Translations under genes and position numbers: made by a program | Part shown: positions 1 to 8,363 of the stretch, piece by piece | Layout: the number at the start of each line of letters is the position of its first letter | How positions within the stretch are numbered: position 1 is the stretch's first letter | The notes under the pieces: model-generated | What the model was told of the DNA's origin: nothing | The model's input: the letters and a program-made list of their open reading frames with translations, nothing else | The model's database searches: none | Source: JACKAN01 sp964502735 | GTDB taxonomy: Bacteria > Bdellovibrionota > Bdellovibrionia > Bdellovibrionales > UBA1609 | Assembly: GCA_964502735.1 (NCBI GenBank) | Contig: CAZCYD010000011.1 | Coordinates: 1 to 63,077 of the forward strand | Length of the DNA stretch: 63,077 bases | Reading direction: 5' to 3'

Positions 1-50
1 TTTTATAGGAATAGTTTCACAGGTTTAAGGAAGCTAAGCTGTGCTAGTAA

Positions 51-77
51 TGGTTTGGTTTGGTTTGGTTTGGTTTG
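51..77. repeat. (TGGTT)5 pentanucleotide tandem repeat
   Basis: Five perfect TGGTT units plus TG. It lies in the first 198 bases, where I see no gene. A run of this kind is prone to slipped-strand change in length; no promoter or start codon that it would affect is visible here. Confidence 0.9.
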
Positions 78-198
78 AACTGGCCTAACAATTTTGTACA
101 TTTTAAGTAATCAAAACCGAGGCCGTCCAAGCTTAACTCGTAACTTATACAGCCAAGTGGTCTGATCCTATAAAACCTATAAGCCTGACCACTATCTC

Positions 199-576
199 TT
201 ACTTTTCAGTGCACTCTAACTTATAGACCACAGAGCCTTTTACATTGGAGATTTGCATATAGTTGTCTTTATCGAAGGTCCCTCGCGATAAAATTCCATG
301 AGTGTAGTCTGGTCCTTCTGTAATAGAAATCATATAAGAGTTATTAATTCTATCTCCTGAAAAACCAAAAGCTATGTCTCCAATTTCGCCGTCCATGCGC
401 ACATAATTTTCATTTTCCGCATTGATCTTTAAATCAACTTTCTCTTCTAGTAATTGATTAGCAGAATAAACTCGCTTATATCCCGTACAAAGTATTTGTG
501 AGGTCATCTCTGAATCTGTTTTATCTGCGATGGAATTCTGTGACCATATTAATAATATTAAAACTGCAATCTTCAT
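199..576 (-). CDS. small secreted protein of unknown function
   Basis: A 125-residue product that begins with a hydrophobic signal peptide (about residues 1-17, ending near SIADK) and is therefore probably exported. The rest is polar with no motif I recognise. The ATG is preceded closely by AGAGG, which supports this start. It stands alone, about 150 bases downstream of the next minus-strand gene. Two cysteines (in the middle and near the C-terminus) could form a disulfide. Function unknown. Confidence 0.65.
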   Translation of the reverse strand: MKIAVLILLIWSQNSIADKTDSEMTSQILCTGYKRVYSANQLLEEKVDLKINAENENYVRMDGEIGDIAFGFSGDRINNSYMISITEGPDYTHGILSRGTFDKDNYMQISNVKGSVVYKLECTEK

Positions 577-730
577 GTTCCTCTCCCCATTTACAAACTC
601 ACTCTATTTAGGTGAGTTCTTATAGAATTCTGTTTATTCTGTAGTCTTACTTCCTACTGGAGGAGTTGCATGTCAACATATCTATTTTTTCTAATTTCTT
701 TTGAAAAAGGTGCACAAAGTCTTTGTTGAT

Positions 731-1582
731 CTAATCTAATTTTTGAATATTTTTAACAGAGTCCGGGTCTTTCTTTAAATAGTACTCATACAGTTTATTA
801 AACTCACTTTTGTAGTCTTCAAAAACTGTGACTTCCCTCACAGGGTAAGCTCTCATTCGCTCGCACTGTTTATCAGTAAAAGCATCGGCATGCTTTACAT
901 AGCTCATGTAGTTCCCATCCATATCGTTATGGCCAGCATCATTTAAAAATACATGACCCAACTCATGAATTTCCAACCCATATGTATCCCGACCAAAATC
1001 AATATGCAAACTGGCAGGACTATTCGCAGAATTCTCCTGCGCTATAACTACAGTTCCATGCAAAAATCCCTCCCTAAGAAACGTTTCCGGAAAAATATTA
1101 CCAGGAACTGCACTTTTAATATCTGGGTGGAAAGGCTCTCCCAACATACTAGCCTGTGCCAAAAATTGACTTAACTCTCCACTCCCCTCAGGTGTAGCTG
1201 CCCTCACGTACATAACCAATGGTCTTGCTGAGTTTGGGAAATAGCTCTGAATCCTTTTCACTTGGCTTAAGCTATAGTCTGTCCTGTAGCCTTGAATATC
1301 CTGTAAACTTGGATCTTTAATTTCGACAAGTCCCCCTAGCGTCAATTCAATATTGCACAGCTTTAGCAACATATTGCGGTTATAATTAAACCGCTCTAAT
1401 ATCTCCTCACGAGTCCATACTGAACTGGCTGAAAAAGACATATAAATTGGAATTTGTACGACTTTATCATCTTTGAAATGCTCTGCTGAGGAAAACTGTC
1501 CTAAAAACAATATCAATAAAAATCCAAAAAAATGACAAATTTTGTTGTCTGAATATTTACTATTTCTACACATATACTCCAT
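731..1582 (-). CDS. secreted metzincin-like zinc metalloprotease (putative)
   Basis: A 283-residue protein with an N-terminal hydrophobic segment (about residues 16-33) that fits a signal peptide. Near residue 205 it has HELGHVFLNDAGH: an HExxH zinc site with a third His further on, and then GNYMSY, which resembles the Met-turn of metzincins. The spacing of the third ligand is not the canonical HExxHxxGxxH, so family membership is inferred. A role in degrading proteins outside the cytoplasm would suit a predator, but that is speculation. Not in an operon with the leucine genes downstream (80-base gap). Confidence 0.6.
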   Translation of the reverse strand: MEYMCRNSKYSDNKICHFFGFLLILFLGQFSSAEHFKDDKVVQIPIYMSFSASSVWTREEILERFNYNRNMLLKLCNIELTLGGLVEIKDPSLQDIQGYRTDYSLSQVKRIQSYFPNSARPLVMYVRAATPEGSGELSQFLAQASMLGEPFHPDIKSAVPGNIFPETFLREGFLHGTVVIAQENSANSPASLHIDFGRDTYGLEIHELGHVFLNDAGHNDMDGNYMSYVKHADAFTDKQCERMRAYPVREVTVFEDYKSEFNKLYEYYLKKDPDSVKNIQKLD

Positions 1583-1662
1583 ATAAACCTTTTAAACCGC
1601 CTTATATGTTTGGCTTTACCGATGTCTCTGACATCTGCAATGCTTGTATTTATGTATTAGAT

Positions 1663-2577
1663 TTATGCATTATAAGTGCCAGTTTTGGAGAAAGGTCCCG
1701 ATTTAGAAAGGTGACCAGGCAGTGGGTGGGCCACTTTTTTTTCTATCCACTTAGAAACCTCTATAAGAGCCTCTAAATTCACCCCTGTCTTTAGGCCCAT
1801 TCCCTCTAACATGTACACTAAATCCTCAGTCGGAAGATTGCCCGAGGCACCTTTGGCGTAGGGGCAACCGCCCAGTCCCCCGATGCTGGAATCAAAGGTT
1901 TGAACATCAAAATCTAAACTGGCTAGAACATTCGCTAGAGCTGTTCCTCTCGTATCGTGAAAGTGCATGGCCAACTGCCGGGACTCTTTCTGCTTAAAAT
2001 TCTTTAATAACGTCCTAACTTGTAAGGGCGTGGCCACTCCGATCGTGTCTCCAACAGACACTTCATACACTCCCATATTCAACATTCTTTTTATCAAACT
2101 TTCCACTTTTTTAGCTGAAATTTTTCCCTCGTAAGGGCAGCCAAAGGCTGTACTCAAATACCCTCTGACTTTGATTTTGTGCTTTAATGCTAAATCAATG
2201 ACTTCTGCAAAACGCAGAAAGCTTTCACTAATAGAACAATTAATATTTTTTTGAGAAAAACTCTCGCTGCAAGCTCCAAAAATAGAAACAACTTTAACTC
2301 CACTCTCTATAGCTCTTTCTAAGCCCTTTATATTGGGAACCAATGCTGAAAATTGTTTTTGATTTTTTAAGTTTTGGTGCTTGCGTAAAAGGCTAAAAAC
2401 TTTGTCAGTGTCAGCCATTTGCGGAACCCACTTTGGTGATACAAAGGCCCCTGCCTCTATAGCCCTGAGGCCCGTACCATATAGCTTTACAATAAACTTA
2501 AGTTTGTCACGGTAACTCAAATGTCGGCTTTCATTTTGTAGGCCATCTCGCGGACCCACTTCCACAATCTTAATCAT
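1663..2577 (-). CDS. mvaB: hydroxymethylglutaryl-CoA lyase
   Basis: Splits HMG-CoA to acetyl-CoA and acetoacetate, the last step of leucine degradation, in the cytosol. The 304-residue sequence is a full-length DRE-TIM barrel lyase: VEVGPRDGLQNE at the N-terminus, the metal-site MHFHDTRGTALAN, and GGLGGCPYAKGASGN containing the active-site Cys loop. It is the last gene of the minus-strand operon, 16 bases after the biotin-carrier ORF, so all the enzymes from methylcrotonyl-CoA to acetoacetate are encoded together. The acyl-CoA dehydrogenase for isovaleryl-CoA is not in the block. Confidence 0.93.
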   Translation of the reverse strand: MIKIVEVGPRDGLQNESRHLSYRDKLKFIVKLYGTGLRAIEAGAFVSPKWVPQMADTDKVFSLLRKHQNLKNQKQFSALVPNIKGLERAIESGVKVVSIFGACSESFSQKNINCSISESFLRFAEVIDLALKHKIKVRGYLSTAFGCPYEGKISAKKVESLIKRMLNMGVYEVSVGDTIGVATPLQVRTLLKNFKQKESRQLAMHFHDTRGTALANVLASLDFDVQTFDSSIGGLGGCPYAKGASGNLPTEDLVYMLEGMGLKTGVNLEALIEVSKWIEKKVAHPLPGHLSKSGPFSKTGTYNA

Positions 2578-2593
2578 TTTTACCTTTTTGGCC

Positions 2594-2983
2594 TCACTCT
2601 GAGACCTCTTTTTTATCGATTTTAGCCAAAAGCCTACCGGCTGTAGAAATCTGTTGCCCCTCTTCGACGAATAGACCCGTCAACAGCCCTCCAACATCCG
2701 CCTCGAGTGAGTACTCCATTTTCATCGCCTCCATCACAACTACGGTCTCTCCTTGTCGAACTTCTTGCCCTACTGATTTTGAAATCTTCATAATTTTACC
2801 GGGCATAGGCGATTTGATTTCCCCCGTCTCTAAAGTTGTCTTGTGAGCTTCGCGTCGAGTTTTTTTAGGCTGAAAATCTGTACAAAAAACCTCTCCATCA
2901 AAATGATACCAAAGCTTATCTCCAATTTTCTGAGCCCATATCCAGTTCCATATTTCATTATGTAAAATATGATATCTTCTCAT
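2594..2983 (-). CDS. biotin carboxyl carrier part of methylcrotonyl-CoA carboxylase alpha
   Basis: About 129 residues. The C-terminal half is a biotinyl domain with the biotinylation site EAMKMEYSLEA and the preceding KSPMPGKIMKI. In most 3-methylcrotonyl-CoA carboxylases this domain is fused to the biotin carboxylase; here it is a separate ORF in the -1 frame. The ATG chosen starts two bases after the carboxylase stop TGA; a TTG 18 bases upstream would overlap it. The N-terminal part (about residues 1-45) looks like the linker region that should join the two, so the pair reads as one gene in two pieces. See the finding on the split. Confidence 0.85.
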   Translation of the reverse strand: MRRYHILHNEIWNWIWAQKIGDKLWYHFDGEVFCTDFQPKKTRREAHKTTLETGEIKSPMPGKIMKISKSVGQEVRQGETVVVMEAMKMEYSLEADVGGLLTGLFVEEGQQISTAGRLLAKIDKKEVSE

Positions 2984-2985
2984 AC

Positions 2986-4518
2986 TCAGTTCCGACTCCA
3001 ATAAGCTTGAGTCCAGGGACTTTTATTAGCCCCGGCTCCAACTGAATAACCATTCATAAAACTCTCTGATGATTTATACCCTTCACTGAGGCCATCATTT
3101 AAGTGATTTTGACTGAGCTCCTGTCTCATCTTTAAAACCAAGCTTTCATCAACGACAGGCTCATCCTTTAGGCCATTTGGGTAGTGTGTGTTTATAAACT
3201 GTGTTGTCATTTTTCCTTCTACAAATTCTGGATTCTCTAGAATAGACAGTAAATAAGGTATATTTGTTTTTATACCAAAAATAACTGTTTCTTTTAACGT
3301 AGCCCTCATCTTGTGAATGGCCCGTATGCGAGTTTCATCCCATACAATAACCTTAGCTATCATAGAGTCATAGAACTGAGAAACTTCGTCCCCCTCCTCT
3401 ACACCAAAATCAAATCGTCTTCCAGGCCCTTGCGGCCAATGCATTCCCCCTATACGGCCTGTACTAGGAACCCCCATTTTGTAAGAGTCTTCAGCATAGA
3501 TTCTGCACTCTATCGAGTGGCCTCGGGGCAACATTTCGCTTTGACTCCACAAAGGCCCCCTTTCCATTGCCGTAAGTATTTGGGCCTTAACCAAATCAAC
3601 ACCCATAACGAGTTCTGTCACAGGGTGCTCGACCTGCAATCTTGTGTTCATTTCCATAAAGTAATATTCATTATCTTGCACAAGAAACTCAATAGTTCCT
3701 GCTCCCAAATAATTCGAGGTCTTGGCAATCTGCACAGCTGACTCAAGTAATGACTCACGAATAGAATAATCTAATTGAGCCGCAGGGCTTTCTTCAATAA
3801 TTTTTTGATGTCTCCTCTGCACGGAGCACTCTCGTTCAAACAAATGATAAACATTTCCCATGTGATCGACAAAAATCTGAACTTCTATATGTTTGGCTCT
3901 ATCAAGATACTTCTCCAAAAAAACTACAGGTGAACCAAATGCCGTCACAGCTTCGCGCTTAGCTGACTCTACAGCCTCTTCAGCTGTAGCTAAATCCTTA
4001 ATAATTTTCATTCCTCGGCCTCCCCCGCCTGAGGCCGACTTTACAATAACTGGCAATCCCATTTTTTGGCTTTCTTGAACTAAAAATTTTGTATCTTGAT
4101 TTTCCCCTTGATAGCCTGGAATAGTCTTAACACCAATTTTTTCTACCAAATTTTTTGCTGATATTTTGTCGCCAAAAAGTCTTATGCTTTCTGGTCTAGG
4201 ACCAACAAAAATTAATCTTTTATCTATGCAGGCCTGAGCAAATTCTGGATTTTCAGATAAAAAACCAAATCCAGGGTGTATGGCTTCGGCATCCACAGAT
4301 AAAGCGGCTTGAATATTCGCTTCAATATTTAAATAACTTTCATTTACTGGCGATGGTCCTATACAAACAGCTCTGTCGCACAGGCGATAGGCTAAAGTTT
4401 TTGTGTCGCACTCAGAATGTAATAACACACTTTCGATACCCAACTCTTTGCAGGCCCGAATGATTCTTACAGCCACTTCTCCTCTATTCGCTATTGCTAA
4501 TCTCTCTATAATTTTCAT
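2986..4518 (-). CDS. liuD: methylcrotonyl-CoA carboxylase, biotin carboxylase part
   Basis: ATP-dependent carboxylation of biotin for 3-methylcrotonyl-CoA carboxylase. The 510 residues cover the N-terminal preATP-grasp (IANRGEVAVRIIRACKELGI), the ATP-grasp Gly-rich loop (KSASGGGGRGMKI), and EMNTRLQVEHPVTE. After the carboxylase core the sequence continues to SPWTQAYWSRN and stops. That region resembles the SPW..dGWR.N region of intact alpha subunits, so the carrier domain has been cut off by a frame change. The symbol follows the liu naming; substrate specificity is inferred from the operon (beta subunit, methylglutaconyl-CoA hydratase, HMG-CoA lyase). Confidence 0.88.
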   Translation of the reverse strand: MKIIERLAIANRGEVAVRIIRACKELGIESVLLHSECDTKTLAYRLCDRAVCIGPSPVNESYLNIEANIQAALSVDAEAIHPGFGFLSENPEFAQACIDKRLIFVGPRPESIRLFGDKISAKNLVEKIGVKTIPGYQGENQDTKFLVQESQKMGLPVIVKSASGGGGRGMKIIKDLATAEEAVESAKREAVTAFGSPVVFLEKYLDRAKHIEVQIFVDHMGNVYHLFERECSVQRRHQKIIEESPAAQLDYSIRESLLESAVQIAKTSNYLGAGTIEFLVQDNEYYFMEMNTRLQVEHPVTELVMGVDLVKAQILTAMERGPLWSQSEMLPRGHSIECRIYAEDSYKMGVPSTGRIGGMHWPQGPGRRFDFGVEEGDEVSQFYDSMIAKVIVWDETRIRAIHKMRATLKETVIFGIKTNIPYLLSILENPEFVEGKMTTQFINTHYPNGLKDEPVVDESLVLKMRQELSQNHLNDGLSEGYKSSESFMNGYSVGAGANKSPWTQAYWSRN

Positions 4519-4613
4519 GCTTATCTTACTCTTATTTAATTCCTGTTATTTGATATAGCTTTTACACATAATTAGTAAATTGTATTTAAAGCCATTCTTT
4601 GTATTTAAACACT

Positions 4614-5390
4614 TTATTGAACCCAGCAGGGTTGTCTCTTATCAAAAAAGGCACTGAGACCTTCCTGCCCTTCAGCGCTCACTCTTCTTTGTGCGATAGT
4701 TCGTGTCGTTAAGTTCTTAACTTCCTTCCAGTCATAACAGGTTTCTAAAGCGCCCAAAAGATTAATGGTTTCTTTGACAGAATCTGGCCCCGCCATTAGA
4801 AGCGACTTATGAACTTCTGTTAAGTAATCATCAACTTCAGTGGAAGTTCCACAAAACTCAATTAACCCCCCTTTTAAAGCCTCTTCAGCTGAAAATAATC
4901 GCCCTGTGATCATTAAGCCTCGTGCATATGATTTTTGCATTTTAGACAAAATAAACGGACTTATCACGGCAGGAACTAAACCTAATCGAACTTCACTAAA
5001 TGCAAAGTTTGTCGTGTTTTCTGCCGCTACAACATCGCACATAGACAACAATCCATTCGCTCCTCCCATCACATGTCCTTGCACCCTAGCCGTCACTGGA
5101 ATTGGGGACTCCGACAAGGCTTCGAACATATCAAATAGCTCTTGAGAGTCTCTTAGGTTTTCCTCTAAAGTGTAGTTCTTCATGGATTTCATCCATCCCA
5201 AATCGGCCCCAGCGCAAAAGCTTTCGCCTTCTCCACATAAGTGGACGTAACGAGCTTTTGAATTTTTAATGTCACGAAAGGCTTGTGTTAACTCTTGGAT
5301 CATCTTCGGATGAAAGGCATTGCGCTTTTCTGGACGACTCAGTACTACTCTGTAGTTGTTTTGATTATCTTCAACTTTAATATATTCCAT
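4614..5390 (-). CDS. liuC: methylglutaconyl-CoA hydratase / enoyl-CoA hydratase family
   Basis: Crotonase-fold enzyme, about 258 residues. Motifs: LSRPEKRNAF at the start, GEGESFCAGADLGWMKSM (CoA/oxyanion loop), and GHVMGGANGLLSMCDVVAA (second oxyanion region). Between the two carboxylase genes its substrate is most probably 3-methylglutaconyl-CoA, giving HMG-CoA. A GTG 12 bases upstream is also possible, but the ATG has a better spaced GAG upstream. The 5' leader carries a pentanucleotide repeat (see separate entry). It is 95 bases from the biotin carboxylase gene. Confidence 0.88.
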   Translation of the reverse strand: MEYIKVEDNQNNYRVVLSRPEKRNAFHPKMIQELTQAFRDIKNSKARYVHLCGEGESFCAGADLGWMKSMKNYTLEENLRDSQELFDMFEALSESPIPVTARVQGHVMGGANGLLSMCDVVAAENTTNFAFSEVRLGLVPAVISPFILSKMQKSYARGLMITGRLFSAEEALKGGLIEFCGTSTEVDDYLTEVHKSLLMAGPDSVKETINLLGALETCYDWKEVKNLTTRTIAQRRVSAEGQEGLSAFFDKRQPCWVQ

Positions 5391-5438
5391 ATAAGTTCTC
5401 ACCCCTCACTTTTAACACTTCACTTAACTTCACTTCAT

Positions 5439-5461
5439 CACTTCACTTCACTTCACTTCAC
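5439..5461. repeat. (CACTT)4 pentanucleotide repeat in the liuC leader
   Basis: Four perfect CACTT units plus CAC, inside a longer degenerate tract of the same unit from about 5407. It lies between the carboxylase beta gene and the hydratase gene, so it is transcribed as AAGTG repeats ahead of the hydratase. A change of copy number would alter the leader length but not any reading frame. Confidence 0.88.
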
Positions 5462-5586
5462 GTATCGCACTCGTCTTGTTGTATTTGTCTTATGGTACTT
5501 AACATCTCTCATTTAACATATCATTCTTGCCATATCATTCTTGTCGACTCGTTCTTTTCATGCAGAAAAGTGCAGATTTAACTTTG

Positions 5587-7194
5587 CTACATTCTATAAA
5601 CACCCTTTTGTTTTTCGGGCCATGACTTATTAAAACTCGCACTTAAACCCAGTGCTAGAACTTTTCTTGTGTCAACGGGATCAATCACTCCATCATCCCA
5701 TAGCCTTGCACTCGAATAATAGGCAGAACTTTCCTGCGCATATTTTTCTAAAATTGGCTTTTTAATTTCTTCGATTTGAGCCTCAGTTAAACTTTTTCCC
5801 TTTTGTGCCATTTGATCAATTTTTACCGTTAATAAAACATTTGCTGCCTGCTCACCGCCCATAACACTTATTCGCGCATTTGGCCACATCCATAACTGAC
5901 GAGGCTGAAAGGCTCGACCACACATTCCGTAGTTTCCGGCCCCATAAGAGCCACCTAAAACAACTGTAAACTTGGGAACCCTGGTGTTGCTTACAGCCAT
6001 AACCATCTTAGCTCCGTGCTTAGCAATACCCTCATTCTCGTATTTTTTGCCCACCATAAATCCTGTTATATTTTGCAAAAACACAAGGGGTATAGATCTT
6101 TGATCACACAGCTCAACAAAGTGAGCTCCTTTGAGAGCACTCTCACTAAACAGAACACCATTATTGGCAACAATACCCACGGGATAACCCCAAATGTGAG
6201 CAAAGCCACAAACTAAAGTGTCACCATAATTGGATTTAAACTCATGAAATTGACTCCCATCCACTATGCGAGCAATAACTTCTCGAACATCAAAAGGAAC
6301 TCTCGAGTCTTTAGGAAGAATTCCATATAGCTCCTCAATTGGGTAGAGTGGTTCTTCAATCGGTTTTAATTTTACCGGAACATTTTTTTTGATATTAAAA
6401 TTTTCAGCTACACTCCGAGCTATTTCAATTGCATGATCCTCGTCCTCAGCATAATGATCTGTAACTCCACTCACTTGGCAGTGCACTAAGGCTCCCCCCA
6501 ATTCTTCAGCTGAAACAACCTCTCCTGTAGCCGCTCTGACTAAAGGAGGTCCGCCCAAAAATATCGTTCCATTTCCCTTTACGATAATATTCTCATCACT
6601 CATTGCTGGAACATAAGCTCCCCCAGCCGTGCAGCTCCCCATAACTACAGAAATCTGCGGCAAGCCCATTGCTGACATCTGAGCCTGGTTAAAAAATATC
6701 CGGCCAAAATGATCCCTGTCGGGAAAAACCTCAGCTTGCAAAGGCAAGTAAGCCCCACCACTGTCCACTAAATAGATACAAGGCAAACCATTTTCCATCG
6801 CAACTTCTTGGGCTCGCAGATGTTTTTTTACAGTCATTGGAAAATAGGTTCCACCCTTGACGGTGGCATCATTAGCTACAATTACACACTCTTGATTTTG
6901 AACCACGCCTATACCTGTGACAATCCCCGCGGCAGGGGCCTCATTGTCGTACATATTAAAAGCGGCAAAAGAAGAGAACTCCAAAAAAGTTGTGCCCGGA
7001 TCAATCAACTTATTAATTCGCTCGCGAGCCAGATACTTATTGCGAGACTTATGGCGCTCTTGCGCCTCAGCCCCACCACCTTCTAAAACTTTACTTAAAA
7101 GGTGTTTGTATTCAGATAAAACATTTAAATAATGCTTCTTATTTTCTATAAAGCTAGAGGACTGATTCTGCACTTTTGTCTGCAATGATTCCAT
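5587..7194 (-). CDS. liuB: methylcrotonyl-CoA carboxylase carboxyltransferase (beta) subunit
   Basis: Transfers the carboxyl group from biotin to 3-methylcrotonyl-CoA. The 535 residues match the full family length. Visible motifs: GGTYFPMTVKKHLRAQE, GSCTAGGAYVPAMSDE and IFLGGPPLVRAATGE in the first crotonase-like lobe, and GGSYGAGNYGMCGRA in the second. It is the first gene of the leucine operon; AAGGTG lies seven bases before the ATG. The family also contains geranyl- and propionyl-CoA carboxylases; the HMG-CoA lyase and hydratase in the operon point to leucine degradation. Confidence 0.93.
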   Translation of the reverse strand: MESLQTKVQNQSSSFIENKKHYLNVLSEYKHLLSKVLEGGGAEAQERHKSRNKYLARERINKLIDPGTTFLEFSSFAAFNMYDNEAPAAGIVTGIGVVQNQECVIVANDATVKGGTYFPMTVKKHLRAQEVAMENGLPCIYLVDSGGAYLPLQAEVFPDRDHFGRIFFNQAQMSAMGLPQISVVMGSCTAGGAYVPAMSDENIIVKGNGTIFLGGPPLVRAATGEVVSAEELGGALVHCQVSGVTDHYAEDEDHAIEIARSVAENFNIKKNVPVKLKPIEEPLYPIEELYGILPKDSRVPFDVREVIARIVDGSQFHEFKSNYGDTLVCGFAHIWGYPVGIVANNGVLFSESALKGAHFVELCDQRSIPLVFLQNITGFMVGKKYENEGIAKHGAKMVMAVSNTRVPKFTVVLGGSYGAGNYGMCGRAFQPRQLWMWPNARISVMGGEQAANVLLTVKIDQMAQKGKSLTEAQIEEIKKPILEKYAQESSAYYSSARLWDDGVIDPVDTRKVLALGLSASFNKSWPEKQKGVYRM

Positions 7195-7273
7195 TTTTTT
7201 GCACCTTTCTACTTGCTCAAATCATTCTTTATCAAAAAACTGTTTATTAATTTTTTATTCATCTTTTTATTCA

Positions 7274-7846
7274 TCAAATCTCTTTTGAGGAAATCTTCTT
7301 TGCGGGAGGCAACAATTGTTGCAAAGAAATCTCCACCCCAGCAGTGGCCCTTCCACAAAAATTTTGCTTCGACTGAAACTCAAAAGAAAAATCTTTATAA
7401 AATCTCTTTGTTTGCTTCACCTGAGATAATAGATCCGCAACATCTGCACTATCCATACTAAAAACGCAATCAACAGGGAAGCGAAAGCCTTTGTTGACAT
7501 CTATTTCCAGATTTAGAACAGAATAATCGAAGTAGTAAGGAATAAGATTTTTTAGATAAACTTCGATCGACCCCTCAACTACATAGGCCAATGAGCTCAG
7601 ACGAGTCGAAGGCTCTAGACTGTCGACTCGAATATGACACCTGCTGGCAGAAACTTCTTCGACCGTGGTTGAGTACAACCAACTCCCGGGCCTTCTGACG
7701 CGACTAATTATTGTATTGGCAATACGAGTCGCCATGGGAGCCTCGACTCCGAGTGAGTGCGAAATTTGGTGAGGGTGATTCCATAAAAACTTGAAACCAC
7801 TCCAATATTGAAGCCCCTGTTTTTTTAACTCCGTAAGTTTTTTCAT
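7274..7846 (-). CDS. conserved hypothetical protein
   Basis: About 190 residues, no signal peptide, no motif that I recognise. The region from residue 30 to 90 is rich in short beta-type stretches and Arg/Ser, which loosely recalls a PilZ-like barrel, but the RxxxR...DxSxxG signature is missing, so I do not call it. An ATG is preferred to a GTG six bases upstream because AAAGGA lies about ten bases before it. It is 79 bases ahead of the carboxylase beta gene on the same strand and could share its transcript. Confidence 0.55.
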   Translation of the reverse strand: MKKLTELKKQGLQYWSGFKFLWNHPHQISHSLGVEAPMATRIANTIISRVRRPGSWLYSTTVEEVSASRCHIRVDSLEPSTRLSSLAYVVEGSIEVYLKNLIPYYFDYSVLNLEIDVNKGFRFPVDCVFSMDSADVADLLSQVKQTKRFYKDFSFEFQSKQNFCGRATAGVEISLQQLLPPAKKISSKEI

Positions 7847-7917
7847 ATACACAAAGTCCTTTTAGCTCCCCTCAATCTTATTGCCCATGATTATTCATTA
7901 AGCTAGGATAGGACTCA

Positions 7918-8340
7918 ATGAAATACTTAAATCTGATTATTCTGTTTGCTTTTGTTTATTGGTCATGGGGAGTCGCAAAAACTCCCGCTTCGATTAGTGA
8001 AGAAACGCATCTGAGCCTTCAGCAGGATTTAAAGACCATTATCTCTAATTACATAAGTGAGAATTTACCAAACTCAAAGAATTTAAAATTCGAACGCCTG
8101 TGGACAGAACGAGTCAACGAAAATCAAATTAAGGCGACCTTCAATTACTCATTTGACGACCCTGGGGAGGACATTGCCGCTGCGCGGATTATCATCGATG
8201 GCTATGCGGTGCTTAATCGCAAGGGGCAAGACAACCCTGAATATGAAGTGTGGAATTTTGACGAACTTTTTATTCTCAATAATCATATCCAGTTTGAAGA
8301 GGGTGAAGCCATCACCCTCCAACCAGACACCGAATTATAA
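7918..8340 (+). CDS. secreted hypothetical protein
   Basis: A 140-residue product with a signal peptide (residues 1 to about 20, ending near GVAKT). The mature part is acidic, with no cysteine and no motif that I recognise. It starts a three-gene plus-strand cluster (secreted protein, methyltransferase, MazG-like) with gaps of 23 bases or less, so the three are probably co-transcribed. AGGA lies close upstream of the ATG. Confidence 0.65.
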   Translation: MKYLNLIILFAFVYWSWGVAKTPASISEETHLSLQQDLKTIISNYISENLPNSKNLKFERLWTERVNENQIKATFNYSFDDPGEDIAAARIIIDGYAVLNRKGQDNPEYEVWNFDELFILNNHIQFEEGEAITLQPDTEL

Positions 8341-8363
8341 TTATTTTTAAGGAACTTCAGAGC

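Noticed and set aside
3313..3741. Plus-strand ORF of 142 codons
   Set aside because: Lies wholly inside the well-conserved biotin carboxylase gene; no ribosome site or recognisable product.
7274..7846. PilZ domain
   Set aside because: The RxxxR and DxSxxG signatures needed for c-di-GMP binding are not found.
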